Shown here: positions 18,662 to 29,602 of the stretch, in pieces | How positions within the stretch are numbered: the first letter of the stretch is position 1 | How the letters are laid out: each line of letters starts with the position of its first letter | NCBI GenBank assembly: GCA_025594325.1 | Contig: JANHCV010000011.1 | Coordinates: forward strand, 806,001-870,000 | DNA: 64,000 nt | From: Blastocladiella emersonii ATCC 22665 | Taxonomy: Eukaryota; Blastocladiomycota; Blastocladiomycetes; Blastocladiales; Blastocladiaceae | Direction of reading: 5' to 3' | Made by a program: the position numbers and the translations under genes | The notes under the pieces: model-generated | The model's input: the letters and a program-made list of their open reading frames with translations, nothing else | Database searches by the model: none | What the model was told of the DNA's origin: nothing

Positions 18662-21187
18662 CTACTCGCCGCTGACACACTCGCCCGCGCGTCCGCGGCA
18701 CCACGTCGGCTGGAGCGGGGCCGACGGCACGCCGCGCCACGAGAGGAGCCGCTCGCGCGCGTCGTGCAGGCGCTCCGTGACGTCGACCCAGCGGTTGCCG
18801 TCGGTGCCGGGGTCGACGCCCGGGTGGCTCCACGCGCGCTCGGCGAAGGCGACGGCGCGAGGGAAGATGCGCTGCATCACGTTGCCCGCGTCGGCCTGCT
18901 CGGTCCACATACACACTTCTCCCCCGATCACGGCGTCTTTCGCGACAGGGAGAGCGGGTGCGGACCACGAGGGGCCGTCCGCGGGAGCCGTGTCGCCGGG
19001 GAACGGGTCGTAGTCGTACACGGCGCCCCAGGGGCGCTTTTTGCACCACCCTAGTGCCTCGACAGGAGCCCCAGTTGTCCAAGCCCCATGGCCGCAGTCA
19101 AGGTACCAGGCGTTGGCGTTGGACACGATAGCCTGTTTGCCGGCCTTCTTGACGAGCGCGAGCGTGTCCGGGTCCGACTTGGTCCACAGCTGGACCGCCT
19201 GGAACACGCCACCATCTTCACCGCCGTCGCGCTCGAGCCCCTGGTTGAGGAACGGCTCCTCCCACACGATACTGCGGCGGTTCGGGAGCGAGGCCTTGAG
19301 CGCGGGGCGGAGGCGGCGGTGGAACTCCTTGAGCGTGACGGCCGTGTTGCCGCCGTTGAGCGAGGCCCAGCACTCGGCGTTGATCTCGTCGTGGCCGAGG
19401 TGCACGTACGTGTCCGGGAACAGGCGCGCCATGGCGGCGAGGATCTTGCCGACGACCGCGTACGTCGCGTCCTTGGTCGGGTCCAGCTGCCCCGTCGGCG
19501 GCGCCGCACCAAACTTGTTGTACGGCTGCCGGTTCGCGCACATGATGATGTCCGGGTAGCTGTGGATGAATGAGTACGTGTGCCCCGGCACGTCGAACTC
19601 GGGGATCACGCGCACGCCGCGCTGGCGACTATTGGACGGTAGCTCGTTAGTGGTGCGACGCCATGCGGCCGAGTCGAGAACGCGTACCAGTACTCGAGGA
19701 ACGCAACCACGTCCTCCTCCGAATACGTCTCGCGGGGCGAGTAGGCGCCCTTTTCCGCCAACTCGGGGATCTCGCGGAGCCGCATCGGGAACGACTGCGC
19801 GTCGGAGATGTGCCAGTGGAACACGTTCATCTTGGCCGCCGCGATCCCGTCGACGATGCGCCGCAGCGTCGCCATGGGGATGAAATGGCGCGCCGTGTCG
19901 ACGAGCAGGCCGCGGTGCGGGACACGCGGCCAGTCGGTGATCGTCAGCGGCGCCGCCTGCACCGTGTACCCGGCGGCCGCACACGCCGCAACGGCCGCGG
20001 CCGGGAGCGCGCCGGTCTCGCCGGGGACAAACAGCGCGTCGGCACGCTGCGCGAGAACCCCCGGCTGCGCCGGCTGCACGAGCTGCGCGACCGTGTCGAG
20101 CGCGCGCATCGCGCCGTACAAGGTCACGGCCTGCACGGTGATGGCCATGCCGGCGGCCGCGGCGGTCTCGGCGACATCGACCGAGTACTTTTCGTTGGTC
20201 TCGAGCCGCAGGTCCTCGTTGGCCGACGTCACCTGGATCCGGAGCACCGCAGTCCCAGCTGCAGGGGCGGCGGCGTCCCCGGCGCCAGCGACTGTGACGG
20301 GGATCGCGGTGGGGTCCGAGCACCCGAAGATGATGGGCACGTAGCGTGCGACCGTGGAGCGGAACAGCGGCGACGGGGCGGCGGCGCCCGTGGGCGGGAC
20401 GAGCACGACGGCGACCGACTTGGGCAGCGGGACCTTGAGTTTGGCCGTGGCGGGGCTCGAGATGCGGCGCGGCAGCGGCCACAGCGACACGGGCGCCGAC
20501 CGGCCCGCGCTCGCCGTCGCGTTGGCCCCGCCCGCCGTACCAGTGCCGGCGCCGCCCGCGGTCGGCGAGGTGCCCGAGTGTGTGGTGCTCCCGTCGAGGC
20601 CTAGAAGCGGACGAGATGCGGGTCAGAAGGTGTGGCGTGCATGCACCAGTAAACCCGAGGCGCGCGTGCGTACCGGCAGCGAGCTTGGCGTTGGCGTTGA
20701 TGAACAGCGTGGTCATGACGGCGGCGTAGACGGCAGCCGCGAGCAGGAGCAGCGTCGCGATGCTGGTGCGGCACGGGCCGAGGAACAGGCGGCGGTGCAG
20801 CCACGACTCGCTCTGGCCGCTGCCGTTGGGCGAAGGCGCGGAACCGCGCGGCGCGTCGGACGGGTGCGGCTTGAGGGCGGCCATGCCGAACGTCTCGGAC
20901 GACGAGGGGAGCGTCGCGGCCGAGTCCTTGGTCGAGCGCGGGAGCCGCGGCTCGTCGCGGTTGTCGGCGCCCACGGCGTTCTGGTGTCGGCGCAAGTTCA
21001 TGCGGGTCGAGGAGGAGGAGGAGGCGTCGCTGTCGGAACCCGCAGGATCGGTGTCGCTGTCGGTGTCGCTGCCGCTATCGGATGCAGATGATGCTGGAGA
21101 AGAGAAGAGGAGCGGCGCCTGCTCGCGATCAGCGTCGAGCGGGGCGTCGTCGTTTGCCGCCGCCACAGGTCGCTGCGGCGTCGCCAT
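18662..21187 (-). CDS. Membrane-anchored GH20 beta-N-acetylhexosaminidase
   Basis: Three exons, 21187-20674, 20600-19688 and 19628-18662 (introns GTACGC..TCTAG and GTACGC..AATAG), 797 residues. The true start is ATG 21187 (MATPQRPVA); the longer frame upstream has only GTG. After a Ser/Asp-rich cytoplasmic region there is one TM helix (TSIATLLLLAAAVYAAVMTT), so it looks type II, with the catalytic part luminal or external. A GH20b N-terminal domain precedes the barrel: DTARHFIPMATLRRIVDGIA, FHWHISDAQSFPM, VIPEFDVPGHTYSF, then the catalytic pair in VHLGHDEINAECW. The usual motif is GGDE, so a Gly is replaced by His beside the catalytic Asp-Glu. Role: removal of terminal GlcNAc/GalNAc from chitin fragments or glycans. 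Confidence 0.9.
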   Translation of the reverse strand: MATPQRPVAAANDDAPLDADREQAPLLFSSPASSASDSGSDTDSDTDPAGSDSDASSSSSTRMNLRRHQNAVGADNRDEPRLPRSTKDSAATLPSSSETFGMAALKPHPSDAPRGSAPSPNGSGQSESWLHRRLFLGPCRTSIATLLLLAAAVYAAVMTTLFINANAKLAAGTHARLGFTGACTPHLLTRISSASRPRREHHTLGHLADRGRRRHWYGGRGQRDGERGPVGARVAVAAAAPHLEPRHGQTQGPAAQVGRRRARPAHGRRRPVAAVPLHGRTLRAHHLRVLGPHRDPRHSRWRRGRRRPCSWDCGAPDPGDVGQRGPAARDQRKVLGRCRRDRRGRRHGHHRAGRDLVRRDARARHGRAARAAGAAGGSRAACRRAVCPRRDRRAPGRGRCGVCGRRVHGAGGAADDHRLAACPAPRPARRHGAPFHPHGDAAAHRRRDRGGQDERVPLAHLRRAVVPDAAPRDPRVGGKGRLLAPRDVFGGGRGCVPRVLVRVLDSAAWRRTTNELPSNSRQRGVRVIPEFDVPGHTYSFIHSYPDIIMCANRQPYNKFGAAPPTGQLDPTKDATYAVVGKILAAMARLFPDTYVHLGHDEINAECWASLNGGNTAVTLKEFHRRLRPALKASLPNRRSIVWEEPFLNQGLERDGGEDGGVFQAVQLWTKSDPDTLALVKKAGKQAIVSNANAWYLDCGHGAWTTGAPVEALGWCKKRPWGAVYDYDPFPGDTAPADGPSWSAPALPVAKDAVIGGEVCMWTEQADAGNVMQRIFPRAVAFAERAWSHPGVDPGTDGNRWVDVTERLHDARERLLSWRGVPSAPLQPTWCRGRAGECVSGE

Positions 21188-22112
21188 GCTTGGGGGAGCG
21201 AACGCAGGCAGTCCGCCGACACGAGACGGGGGACAAACCGCAGCATCGTTGTTGCCGACGCCCACGCACGCCCACCCTGCGGCGTCGGCGTAGTGGCGGC
21301 GAATCAGCTGACGCCGTGGCGCAACACGCCTGGTGGCAGCGACGGCGGCCGCCGCCGATGATGACCACGGTGGCCGACCTCAAGCTGCATGAGGAGGCGG
21401 GATTGCTCGAATTGCTGGCGAAATCATGGCGGTGAAGCTTGTGCTGTTCTCGAATGAAATCTGTGGTTGAGAGACCTCGACGACCTCAACGACGATCCGT
21501 CCCGCTTCATGCACGACAGCCGGCCGTCCCGCTCTCTCCCGCTCCATCGCGCGCATCGTTGTCTCCACCCTCGCGCATGGATCAGGGCCAGAAACAGACG
21601 CGAGGCGGCGACAAAAACGCGTCGCGAGCCGTGCGCACGTGATATCGCGACGCGTCTCCCGTGTCTCGCGCCATCGCGCGCGCTTGTCCGCCGAATGCAT
21701 GGCCCCCGCGCGCGCTCGCGCGCCCGATATCTCTCGCCCGCTGTGTTGTCCGCCAAATATGTGGCGCCCCGCGTCCTCACGCACTCGACATCTCTCGCCC
21801 GCTGTGCGCTCCTCACTCTCGGCGCGCTCGTACCCCCTCCCCATGCAATGCAATCGGAGCCCGCACCTGTGAACAACTGCACACACCGAGACTAGCGGCA
21901 ACTCGATACCCCCGCACCGAACCGTCGATATCGACGACGAAGCAGACGAAGCAGAAGCACTAGCCGCGACGCACGCTCGACGCGACACAAGCTCGACTCG
22001 TCGCGCTACCCCTCCTCCCTCCACCAACTCGCGCGCGCGCTCGTTCGGCGAACCCCGCACACAAACAACACCCGAATCTGCGTCCCCAGTGGACCGAACA
22101 TCCGCCGCCATC
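21188..22112. promoter_or_regulatory. Divergent intergenic region, hexosaminidase / Ras GTPase
   Basis: 925 bp. It has GTGGCGCAAC at 21316 (129 bp before the hexosaminidase ATG), ACGCGT at 21617 and 21650 with CACGTG at 21636, and a 17-bp direct repeat (ATCTCTCGCCCGCTGTG) at 21729 and 21790. No convincing gene; the reading frames here are GC-driven. Confidence 0.45.
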
Positions 22113-23014
22113 ATGCCTGCGACAGAAGACAAGTTCGAGCTGGTACTCTCGGCCCGCTCGGCCTCTCGGCCCACTCGACATCCCCAACGACGCATCGCAC
22201 TTATTCGGCCCGCAATGTGTAGGTTGTAGTGGGGTCAGGCGGCGTGGGAAAGTCCTGCCTCACGGTTCGTTTCCTCAAGGACGATTTCACGTCCGACTAC
22301 GACCCAACAGTCGGTGCGTGACCCTCCCTCCCTCCCGACTCGAACCGGCCACCGCTCACCCCCACCGATCGCGCACGCGTAGAGGAAAACTATCGCAAGA
22401 ACGTGGTCGTCGACTCGCTGCCGTGCCAGCTGAGCATCATCGACACGGCCGGCCAGGTACTGGGACACCCGCACGATCCCTCGCGCCGCCCAGCGACTGA
22501 CCCACACCAACCGTGTAGCACGAGTACGAGGCGCTGCGCGACCAGCACTTGTCGTCGGGCAACGGATTCCTGCTCGTGTTCGCCCTCAACAAGGCCGACA
22601 CGCTCGAGGAGATCAAGCAGCTGCGCGAGCGCATCGTCATGGCCCGCAACAAGAAGCGGCTGCCCATGGTCGCCGTCGGGAACAAATGCGTACGCTCGCT
22701 CTTCACCCTTCTCCCGCCCCGCCTTCGGCACTCATACCTCCGCCGCACCCGTGTAGGATCTGCCCGACTCGGAGCGGCAGATCGACGCAAATACCGCGCA
22801 GGCGTACTTTGCGTCCTTCAAGATCCCGTACTTTGAGACCTCGGCCAAGGTCAACATCAACGTAACCGAGGCGTTCCAGGAGCTCGTGCGCCAGTGCCGC
22901 AAGGACGTGGCCAAGGCCGCCGGCTCGTCGGGCGCCGCCGTGAGCCCCGAGAAGTCGGCCGCGGGCGGCGCCGGGCCCGCCGAGAAGAAGAGCGGGTGTT
23001 GTCTCATCATGTAG
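22113..23014 (+). CDS. Ras/Rap-family small GTPase
   Basis: Five exons: 22113-22142, 22223-22313, 22383-22456, 22519-22689, 22757-23014, 207 residues. G1 is GSGGVGKS, the effector region is DYDPTVEENYRK, G3 is DTAGQ (the catalytic Gln is present), G4 is NKCD (split by intron 4) and G5 is ETSAK. The C terminus is CLIM after GCC, a prenylation CAAX box preceded by a palmitoylatable Cys pair. GSGGVGKS and the spacing look Rap/Rsr1-like rather than Rho or Rab, but the effector loop has PTVEENY where Rap has PTIEDSY. Switch II reads [11 protein letters not shown], with His where Ras has Glu62. Expected role: a plasma-membrane molecular switch, perhaps in polarity. Confidence 0.92.
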
Positions 23015-23080
23015 CCGCGGCCGACGGCGGCCTTCTCCCCCTCCCTCTCGCTTTGATGATTTTCAACACGTCTAGTTCAT

Positions 23081-26000
23081 TCACATGATCACATAGTCCT
23101 GCTGCGATATCGGCGTCCCGTCGAGCCACTTGATCAGGTCTGGTGCCCGCAGCAGCGACCACTCGTTGCCCGCGGCCACCGCGTACCACGCGTGCTCGAG
23201 GTCGCCGACAAAGATCTTGCGCCGCTCCACGCCGCCGCCGCCCGTCGCTGCGCCGCGCGACGAGGCTCCGGTACCGCCGCCGCCGCCGCTGTTGAGATTG
23301 CTGCTGCCCGGCACGCCGCGCGACCCGGGCGGCGCGAGCGTCGACGCACCGCCCCCGCTCGCCCCACCACCGCCGCTACCGTCCGCGGCCGAGCTGACGT
23401 TCGGGTTACTCCCCGCGAGCGCGCCGTTACTCACGGCGCCGGCGCCGCGGAGCATGCCGGACCCGACGACGGCGGCGGCGGACGCGAGCGATCTTGACGT
23501 GCCGCGGGACGTGAGGAGGCGGTGTTCGTTGAGGAGCACGCGGCGGTCGATACTGAGCACGCTCATCGTCCCGTCGGCGCACGTCGTGAGCGCGAGCTGG
23601 GCGTCGCGCGACGGGCACAGCGCCGTGACGGTCATAGCGGCGCGCGCGGCTTTCGCCGCAATGTCCGAGTTGTAGTAGAAGATCTCCTCGGTCGGGTCGT
23701 TGGCCGAGAGGCACCGGACCGAGGCGTCGTAGCATCCGATGAGGACGTACGGGCGAAACGTGAAGGGCGACGTGATCGGGCAGATGGACGAGACTTCGAT
23801 CAGGTCCTCGCCGAACGCGCCGACGCCCGCCTTGAGGTCGCGGCGCAGCGAGCTGGTCGAACCGCCCGCGGAACTCGCCGCGTCGTTGTCGGCGTCCTCG
23901 TCGTCGTCGTCCGTTTCGTGCGCGCGCAGCGAGTGCGCGGCCGCGACCACGAGCTCGGGCGGGTCCTCGTGCACGACGACCGCGGGCATGCCGTCGGCGC
24001 CGCCGCCGTTCACGTCCGCGTCGGCGTTGAAGAAGGTGGCCTCGGTGATGAGCGGGAGCGAGTCGAAGACGCACTGGATGAACAGGTCGCCCACCCCCAA
24101 GTACAGCCGCAGCTGCACGTTGTCGGCGGCGAGCGTCGACAGCGCGATGGCCGAGTCGGTCGCGGACGCGGCGGGCCCGCCGCCGGCCATGTCGCGGGCC
24201 TCGGCGACCAGCGCGCCGAGCGACGACCGGAACGCGGGTTTCAGCGTCGGCACCGTGAACCCGACGAGCTCGGGCTGCAGGCGGCCCATGGCGTCGCGCG
24301 TGGTGACGCCGACGACGGCGTGGTGGCCGGGCGCAAAGTAGGTCGCGTGGACGATGGGCCCGACCGAGACCATGGCGCGGTCGAGGATGCGGTGGCGGAC
24401 GGACCGCTCGCCCGAGACCTGGTCCTCGGCGACCGTGAGCTCCACGAGACTCACCTCGCCGTTGCCGCACCCGACGAGGAACAACGGGCGCTCCACGAGA
24501 CACCCGCCGACGGACGACGCGCGCGTGCCCGCCCACGACACGACGAACGAGTAGTAGTTGCTGCGGCGCACGGCCTGCTCGTCCGACACGGCCACGTTGC
24601 CGCCCATGTCGTACGTCGTCGACGTCAGCTGCAGCACCAGGTCGTCGGCCGTCTTGCTCGGCCGGCTGCTCGGCGGGAGCGAGTGCGAGGGCGTCGTCGC
24701 CTTGCTCGCGGCGGGGGCCGCGGGCATGGCGGACGGTTTCGGGGCGAGCGTCGCGGGGACCGCGTCGCCGGCCTCGCTGGCCAGATCGGCCTCGCTCTCG
24801 CTCGTCTGGCTCTCGCCGTACTCGTCGCCCTCGTCCTCATCGTCGGCGTCGTTGGCCGCGGCCATGGGCGCCGACGCGTCGTCGGGCGGCTTGAGGTAGT
24901 GCATGCGGTTCTGCACGAGATGCGCCTGCTCGTTGCGCGACAGGAACAGCGGCGTGACCACGGTGACGCGCGGGTAGTGCGGGCCCAGCTGCCAGTGATC
25001 GGCGAGCCGCCACTGGTTCGGCACGTCGACTTTCCACACCTCTACGGTGAGCGCGCGGGTGAGTCCTGTACAGGGTGTGTATCGGTGCGGGCGAAGTGTG
25101 TACCGATGAAGCCGCGCGAGGTGAAGACGATGGCCATGACGACGCTGACGAGCTCGACGTGCATCACGTCGCCGAAGAACGAGACGAAGTTGTACACGTA
25201 CTTGGGTCCCGCTACACGGCTCAAAGTGTGAGATACCCTGTCGTGTATCAAGCACGAAGACAGCCGTACCAGCAATGAGCGAGGCATTCTCCTGGAACCG
25301 GTGCCGCGTCGCCTGGATCTGCTCCTCGACGCGGCGTGCGTGGGCTTCCCTCGCGCGTCCCTATGCTTAACGGCTGCATTAGTGCGCTCTCACGCACAGT
25401 ACGATCGTGACGCACTCGCTCCTCCTCCTCGTTCGCCATGCGGTCGCGGTGCCGCATCAGCTCGGCCTTGGCGCGCAGGACCACGTCCTCGCCGCTCCCC
25501 AGCGTCGCGTCCCCCGCCGCCGCGTTTCCACCACCGCCACCAAACGCCGCTGGCGGTGGCACGACAGGCACCGCCCCACCCGGCCCCGCCGCCGCCGCGG
25601 CGGGCGCGTCGGGAAAGTACGCGGTACTGGACGTGACGACGCGCCGCGTGGTGAACGTATCCCGGATCTCGCGCTCGAGCCGGCCGATCGTCGCGCGGAC
25701 CGCGGCCATATCGGCGTCGAGCGCGGCCGACTCGGCGCGCGCGTCGACGCGCGTGTCGGACATGTCGTAGGTCGGGCGCTCGAGCATCTCCATGATGTGC
25801 GGCGCGAGAGAGTTGCGGCGTCCGCCGCCACCTTCTCCGCCGCCGCTGTTGCCGCTTGAGTTCGGGTTGCCGGAGGAAAAGGATGGGGAGAGCGCGAGCG
25901 AGCCGCGCTTGCTGAATGAGCCCGCGCGCGCGATCGCCGTCGCGTTCGGGTTCTGCGTCACCATGGACGAGCGCCGGTTGCGCACCACGGGGGCGGCGGT

Positions 26001-26081
26001 CGGGCCGTTGCCCGCTGCGGCGCCCGAGCCGCGTTTGCCGGTTCCGGCGGCGGGCGGTTTCGTCGTTGCAGCAGCTGGCAT
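23081..26081 (-). CDS. Unrecognised protein: coiled coil followed by beta-propeller-like domain
   Basis: Four exons: 26081-25416, 25360-25270, 25211-25104, 25041-23081 (introns GTGCGT..CATAG, GTACGG..GTGTAG, GTACAC..CGTAG), 941 residues, frame-consistent. Residues 1-100 are Ser/Gly-rich and basic. Residues 100-260 are helical with a charged coiled coil (RVEEQIQATRHRFQENAS). From about 265 come strand-rich WD-like units (VVMAIVFTSRGFIEVWKVDV, RPLFLVGCGNGEVSLVEL, YVLIGCYDASVRCLSANDP, LALTTCADGTMSVLSIDRR), broken by acidic and Gly/Ser inserts. The C terminus is WLDGTPISQQDYVIM. A propeller is my inference from the repeated strand-turn-strand pattern. Kaptin-like or ciliary propeller proteins are possible, but I see no diagnostic motif. 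Confidence 0.7.
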
Positions 26082-26292
26082 GGTTGTGTTACATGGGTGT
26101 GAAGGCTTGCGGATACGATAAGTGAGTGGCGGGCGAGCCTGAGAACCGACCAGCACGGAGCGTGTCGTTCCGCTGCGTGACCGCGTTGCGCCACACAAGT
26201 TGCTCTCCCCTTTGCAGCGATCGCTGAGCTCATACAGACAGAAGGTTGACGGTACACACTCGTGTTTTGAATAGTGCATCCCACTCGCGGCC

Positions 26293-27872
26293 CTAGTGGT
26301 ACATTCCGGGGCCCGCACCGACCATCCCGCCGTAAACCGGCCTCGCGCCAGGCCCGCCGCCGCCGCCGTTGACCTGCTGCTGGTGCTGCTGGTGCTGCTG
26401 CGGAACACCGACCCCCGACCCCGCGGCCCCACCCATCTTGCCCACAAGCACGCCGTTCGCGATCGCGCGCCTGGCCTTAATCGACGCCTCCGCGAGCGCG
26501 ACGGCGAGACACTCGTGCCGTTCCTTGGCGACCCACTGGTTGTCGACCTGGATGTTGACCTGGCAGAAGGTGACGAGACTGCCACCGGGCCCCGTGGGCT
26601 CGTCGACCATCTGCGTCGTCTGCACGACGAATTTGCGGTGCCGCGCCGCCTCCGCGAGCAGCGCCAGGTACTCCTGCGCGGCGACCTGCTGCGCGTCGTC
26701 GAGGTGCGGCGACGCGGCGGAGCGCGACGGGCGGTCGAGCGAGGGGTCGAACGAGGTGACGGAGGAAGGTGCCGAGGTCGTCGGCGCGCGGAACGACGAG
26801 GACGAGGAGGCGGACGGCTCGTCTTGCCACATGCTGCCGCCGCGCTGGATCGGGGCCTGCTGCTGCTGCTGCGCGGACGTGGGCGCGGGAGCGGGTGCAG
26901 GCTGCGACAGTGGCGCGCGTTGGTCGAACGCTGCGGCGGACGAAGCAGGGAGGTACGACGCGCGGCCGGGCGCGCCGGAGCCGATGACGCCGGGCGGCGG
27001 GTGGACCGGCCGGCTCGGCGCGCCGAGGCCCGGAATCTTGCCGAACAGCCCCATCGCCACGGGCGTCTCGGGGACCGCGTTGTCGAGACCGCCCTGCAGC
27101 GGCGCGCGCGGCGGTGGCGGCTGCTGGTACTGCTGCTGCTGCTGCTGCTGGTCCTGGTAGTGCTGCTGCTGCTGCTGAGACGGCGGGTGCTGCGAGTGCG
27201 ACGGCGACTGCTGCTGGTGCGGCAGGTACGGCGCCTGCGACTGCGACTGCGACTGCGGCTGCGGGGCCTGGTACTGCTGCTGCGGGGCCTGGTACTGCGA
27301 CGCGTTCGCCTCCATGGACGAGTGGCGCGACGAGGCCGGCGACGCGGTGAACGACGGCTGCTGCGGCTGGACGTAGGCGGTACCAGCGGCCATAGTAGCC
27401 GGAGCCGAAGCCGAAGCGACCACAGGCGCGGCCTGCTGCTGCGCGACGACCGACGATGAAGTCGACGCGACACCCGCACTCGGCGTCGAAGTCCCCAATG
27501 CGTGCTGCTGCACGTCGGCGCCCGTGACCTGGACGATGAACTCCCAGCACTGCTTGAAGGCCTCGCGCTTGGCCGTCTTCTTGTTGGCGGTTAAGGCGTT
27601 GAAGTCGCGGCCGAACATGGAGACCCGGTGGCCGAAGTTGGTGCCGTCGCCCTTGACCTCGGCGTCGTCGAACACGACCTTGTACTTGGTCGAGTACTCG
27701 TTGAGGGCGCCAATGTGGTTGGCGCCCGCCGAGTCGGCGCGCAGCACGATGCCGTCGGGCCGCGGGATCTCGACGCCCTCGTAGTCGACCGTGACGACGG
27801 CGGCAGCGGAGGCGGGAGCGGAACCTGCGGCGGTGGTGGTGGGTGCAGCTGTAGCGGTAGCCGGCCGAGCGA

Positions 27873-27935
<63 letters not shown>

Positions 27936-29151
27936 GCAGCGGAGCCGACGCGCCGTCGGGATCAAAGTAGGCCCAAATCTCAGCGCCGCCCTTGGGGTCC
28001 ATCATAACGTGCTCGGGCAGGGCCTCGCGCACGCGGCGGGTGATGGCGAGCCACTCCTGGGCCGAGCTGGCGAGGGCGGCCGCGATGAGGAGGAAGGCGA
28101 GGTCGCGCTTGGCGCGGTCCTTGTTGGGGTACATGGCCTGGGTGCGGTACACCTTGCCGAGCAGCTCGAGGCGCGCAAGGAAGGCGCCGCGCGAGGTGTC
28201 GGCTCCAATGACCACGTTGAGGAGCTTGTGCTTGCCGACGATGTTCATGAGGATCGAGACCGGGTTGGGCGACACGTTCAAGGGCGCGACCTTGTCCAGG
28301 ATCATGCGCCGGACGAGCTCGAGGTAGTCCTGCGCGTCCTTGTAGTGCGTCGCGCCCTCGGGGACGCGCGGGAACAGCAGGTCGTCGAGGTTGTCGAGCG
28401 GCGACCCGTCCGCCTTGGTCACGAAGCAATGGACCGCTTGCGCGTCCGCGCTGGCGGCACCAGCGACGGGACCCGGACTCGGAGCCGCTGCCGGGTAGCT
28501 GTTGCCGTTGGCGCCGTAGCCGCCCGCGGCCGCGAAGCCCGCGTTGCCGTTGGCGCTGTAGCCGCCCGCACCGGCGCCAGCGCCGTAGTCGTACGCGGAC
28601 GACGCAGCCGACACGGGGCGCCCGTAGCTCGCCTGCGGCTGCTGCGGCGGCGGGATCGGGTGGGCTACAAACGTCCCGCCCGGGGTCATGAGTTGTGGTG
28701 CCTCGGCGAACTGAGGAGCGTCGGCAGGCGCACCCGGGCCCATGCGCAGGTCTACTTGAGGGTATGGGTGAGCGGTCTAGTCTCCACCAATACATCGAGC
28801 GCGGTGCGTACCGGCGAGCTGGCCCGAGACCGCGTTCATGTTGACGGGCGGGCGCGAGCGCGGCATGTACGGCCCAGCGGCGTGCGCCGCCGTGTTGTAG
28901 CCCGACGAGCCCGAGTGGTAGCTGGGCGACTGCTGGTGCTGCTGCTGGTACATGAGGTGCTCGGACGACGGCCCCGTCGCGGGCGTCGCGGGCGCGCTGC
29001 CGGCCGAGCTGCACGCCCACGGGTCGACGTCGTGGTTGTTGGCCTGGGTATGGTGGTACTGCTGCTGCTGCTGCTGCTGCGCGTAGCCGTGCGCGTTGGC
29101 GCTGCCGCCGTACGCGTTGCCGCTGCCGTTGCGGTAGCCGTTGGTATACAT
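26293..29151 (-). CDS. Q/P/A-rich protein with two dsRBD-like segments
   Basis: Two exons, 29151-28812 and 28751-26293 (intron GTACGC..AGTAG), 932 residues, ATG 29151 (MYTNGYRNGSGN). The N terminus is Tyr/Gly/Gln-rich and prion-like. A helical domain at about 235-365 (YLELVRRMILDKVAPLNVSP, AKRDLAFLLIAAALASSAQE) is conserved-looking but unknown to me. A (Pro-Ala)n linker follows. Then a dsRBD-like unit runs LNEYSTKYKVVF .. FGHRVSMFG .. NKKTAKREAFKQCWEFI, and near the C terminus a second runs AQEYLALLAEAARHRKFVV .. VNIQVDNQWVAKE .. LAEASIKARRAI. The layout suggests a dsRNA/RNP-granule protein. No nuclease or deaminase motif was seen. Confidence 0.72.
27875..27934. repeat. (GCGGGC)10 minisatellite
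   Basis: Ten perfect 6-bp units inside the RNA-binding gene, read on the minus strand as GCCCGC, encode alternating Pro and Ala. It is in frame and likely variable in length. Confidence 0.9.
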
Positions 29152-29602
29152 GATGATGGCGGCGGCGGCCGTCGGTCGAAGATGGGCGATCCGTTGCGCC
29201 GAGAGGCGTGGGGACAGGTTGCACACGGTAGCGCCGCGGGAGAGCTGTCGATACATGCGCGGGTAGAGAGGGAGGATAGGGTGTAGTGATGGGAGCGAAG
29301 GCGAGTGAGTCGTGCGATGCGCAGCGCGACGCGGCGACGGCAGGACTGTACCTCGTCGAGTCGAGTCCAGTACGCGTCGGGCGACCTAATCTATCAGGCC
29401 AAGGTTGAGAGCGAGGGCGGGAAGAGCGAGAACGACGTGCGGCGCACGCCGACCGACGGGCCTTGGTCGTGTGAGCCTGTCTGAGCCCTGTCCATGCTCG
29501 CTCCCTTTCCGCTTTCGGCATGGGTTCCAGCTAATCATTCGGGCTATATTACTCTCCTGGGCACGATCCCGACCGGATCGCGAGCGGCGACGGGACGACT
29601 CC
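29152..29602. other. Intergenic, upstream of the dsRBD gene
   Basis: 451 bp between the dsRBD gene start and the COX20 stop. In-frame upstream codons exist for the dsRBD gene to 29256, but ATG 29151 has the better context of low-complexity start. No separate gene seen. Confidence 0.35.

Noticed and set aside
21188..21265. Extended N terminus for the hexosaminidase
   Set aside because: The upstream frame has only a GTG start. ATG 21187 gives a sensible type II protein.
22332..22350. tRNA B-box-like GACTCGAACC
   Set aside because: It lies inside a Ras intron of 69 nt with no A box or acceptor stem around it.
27875..27934. CRISPR-like repeat array
   Set aside because: Perfect 6-bp units without spacers; it is an in-frame (Pro-Ala)n minisatellite.
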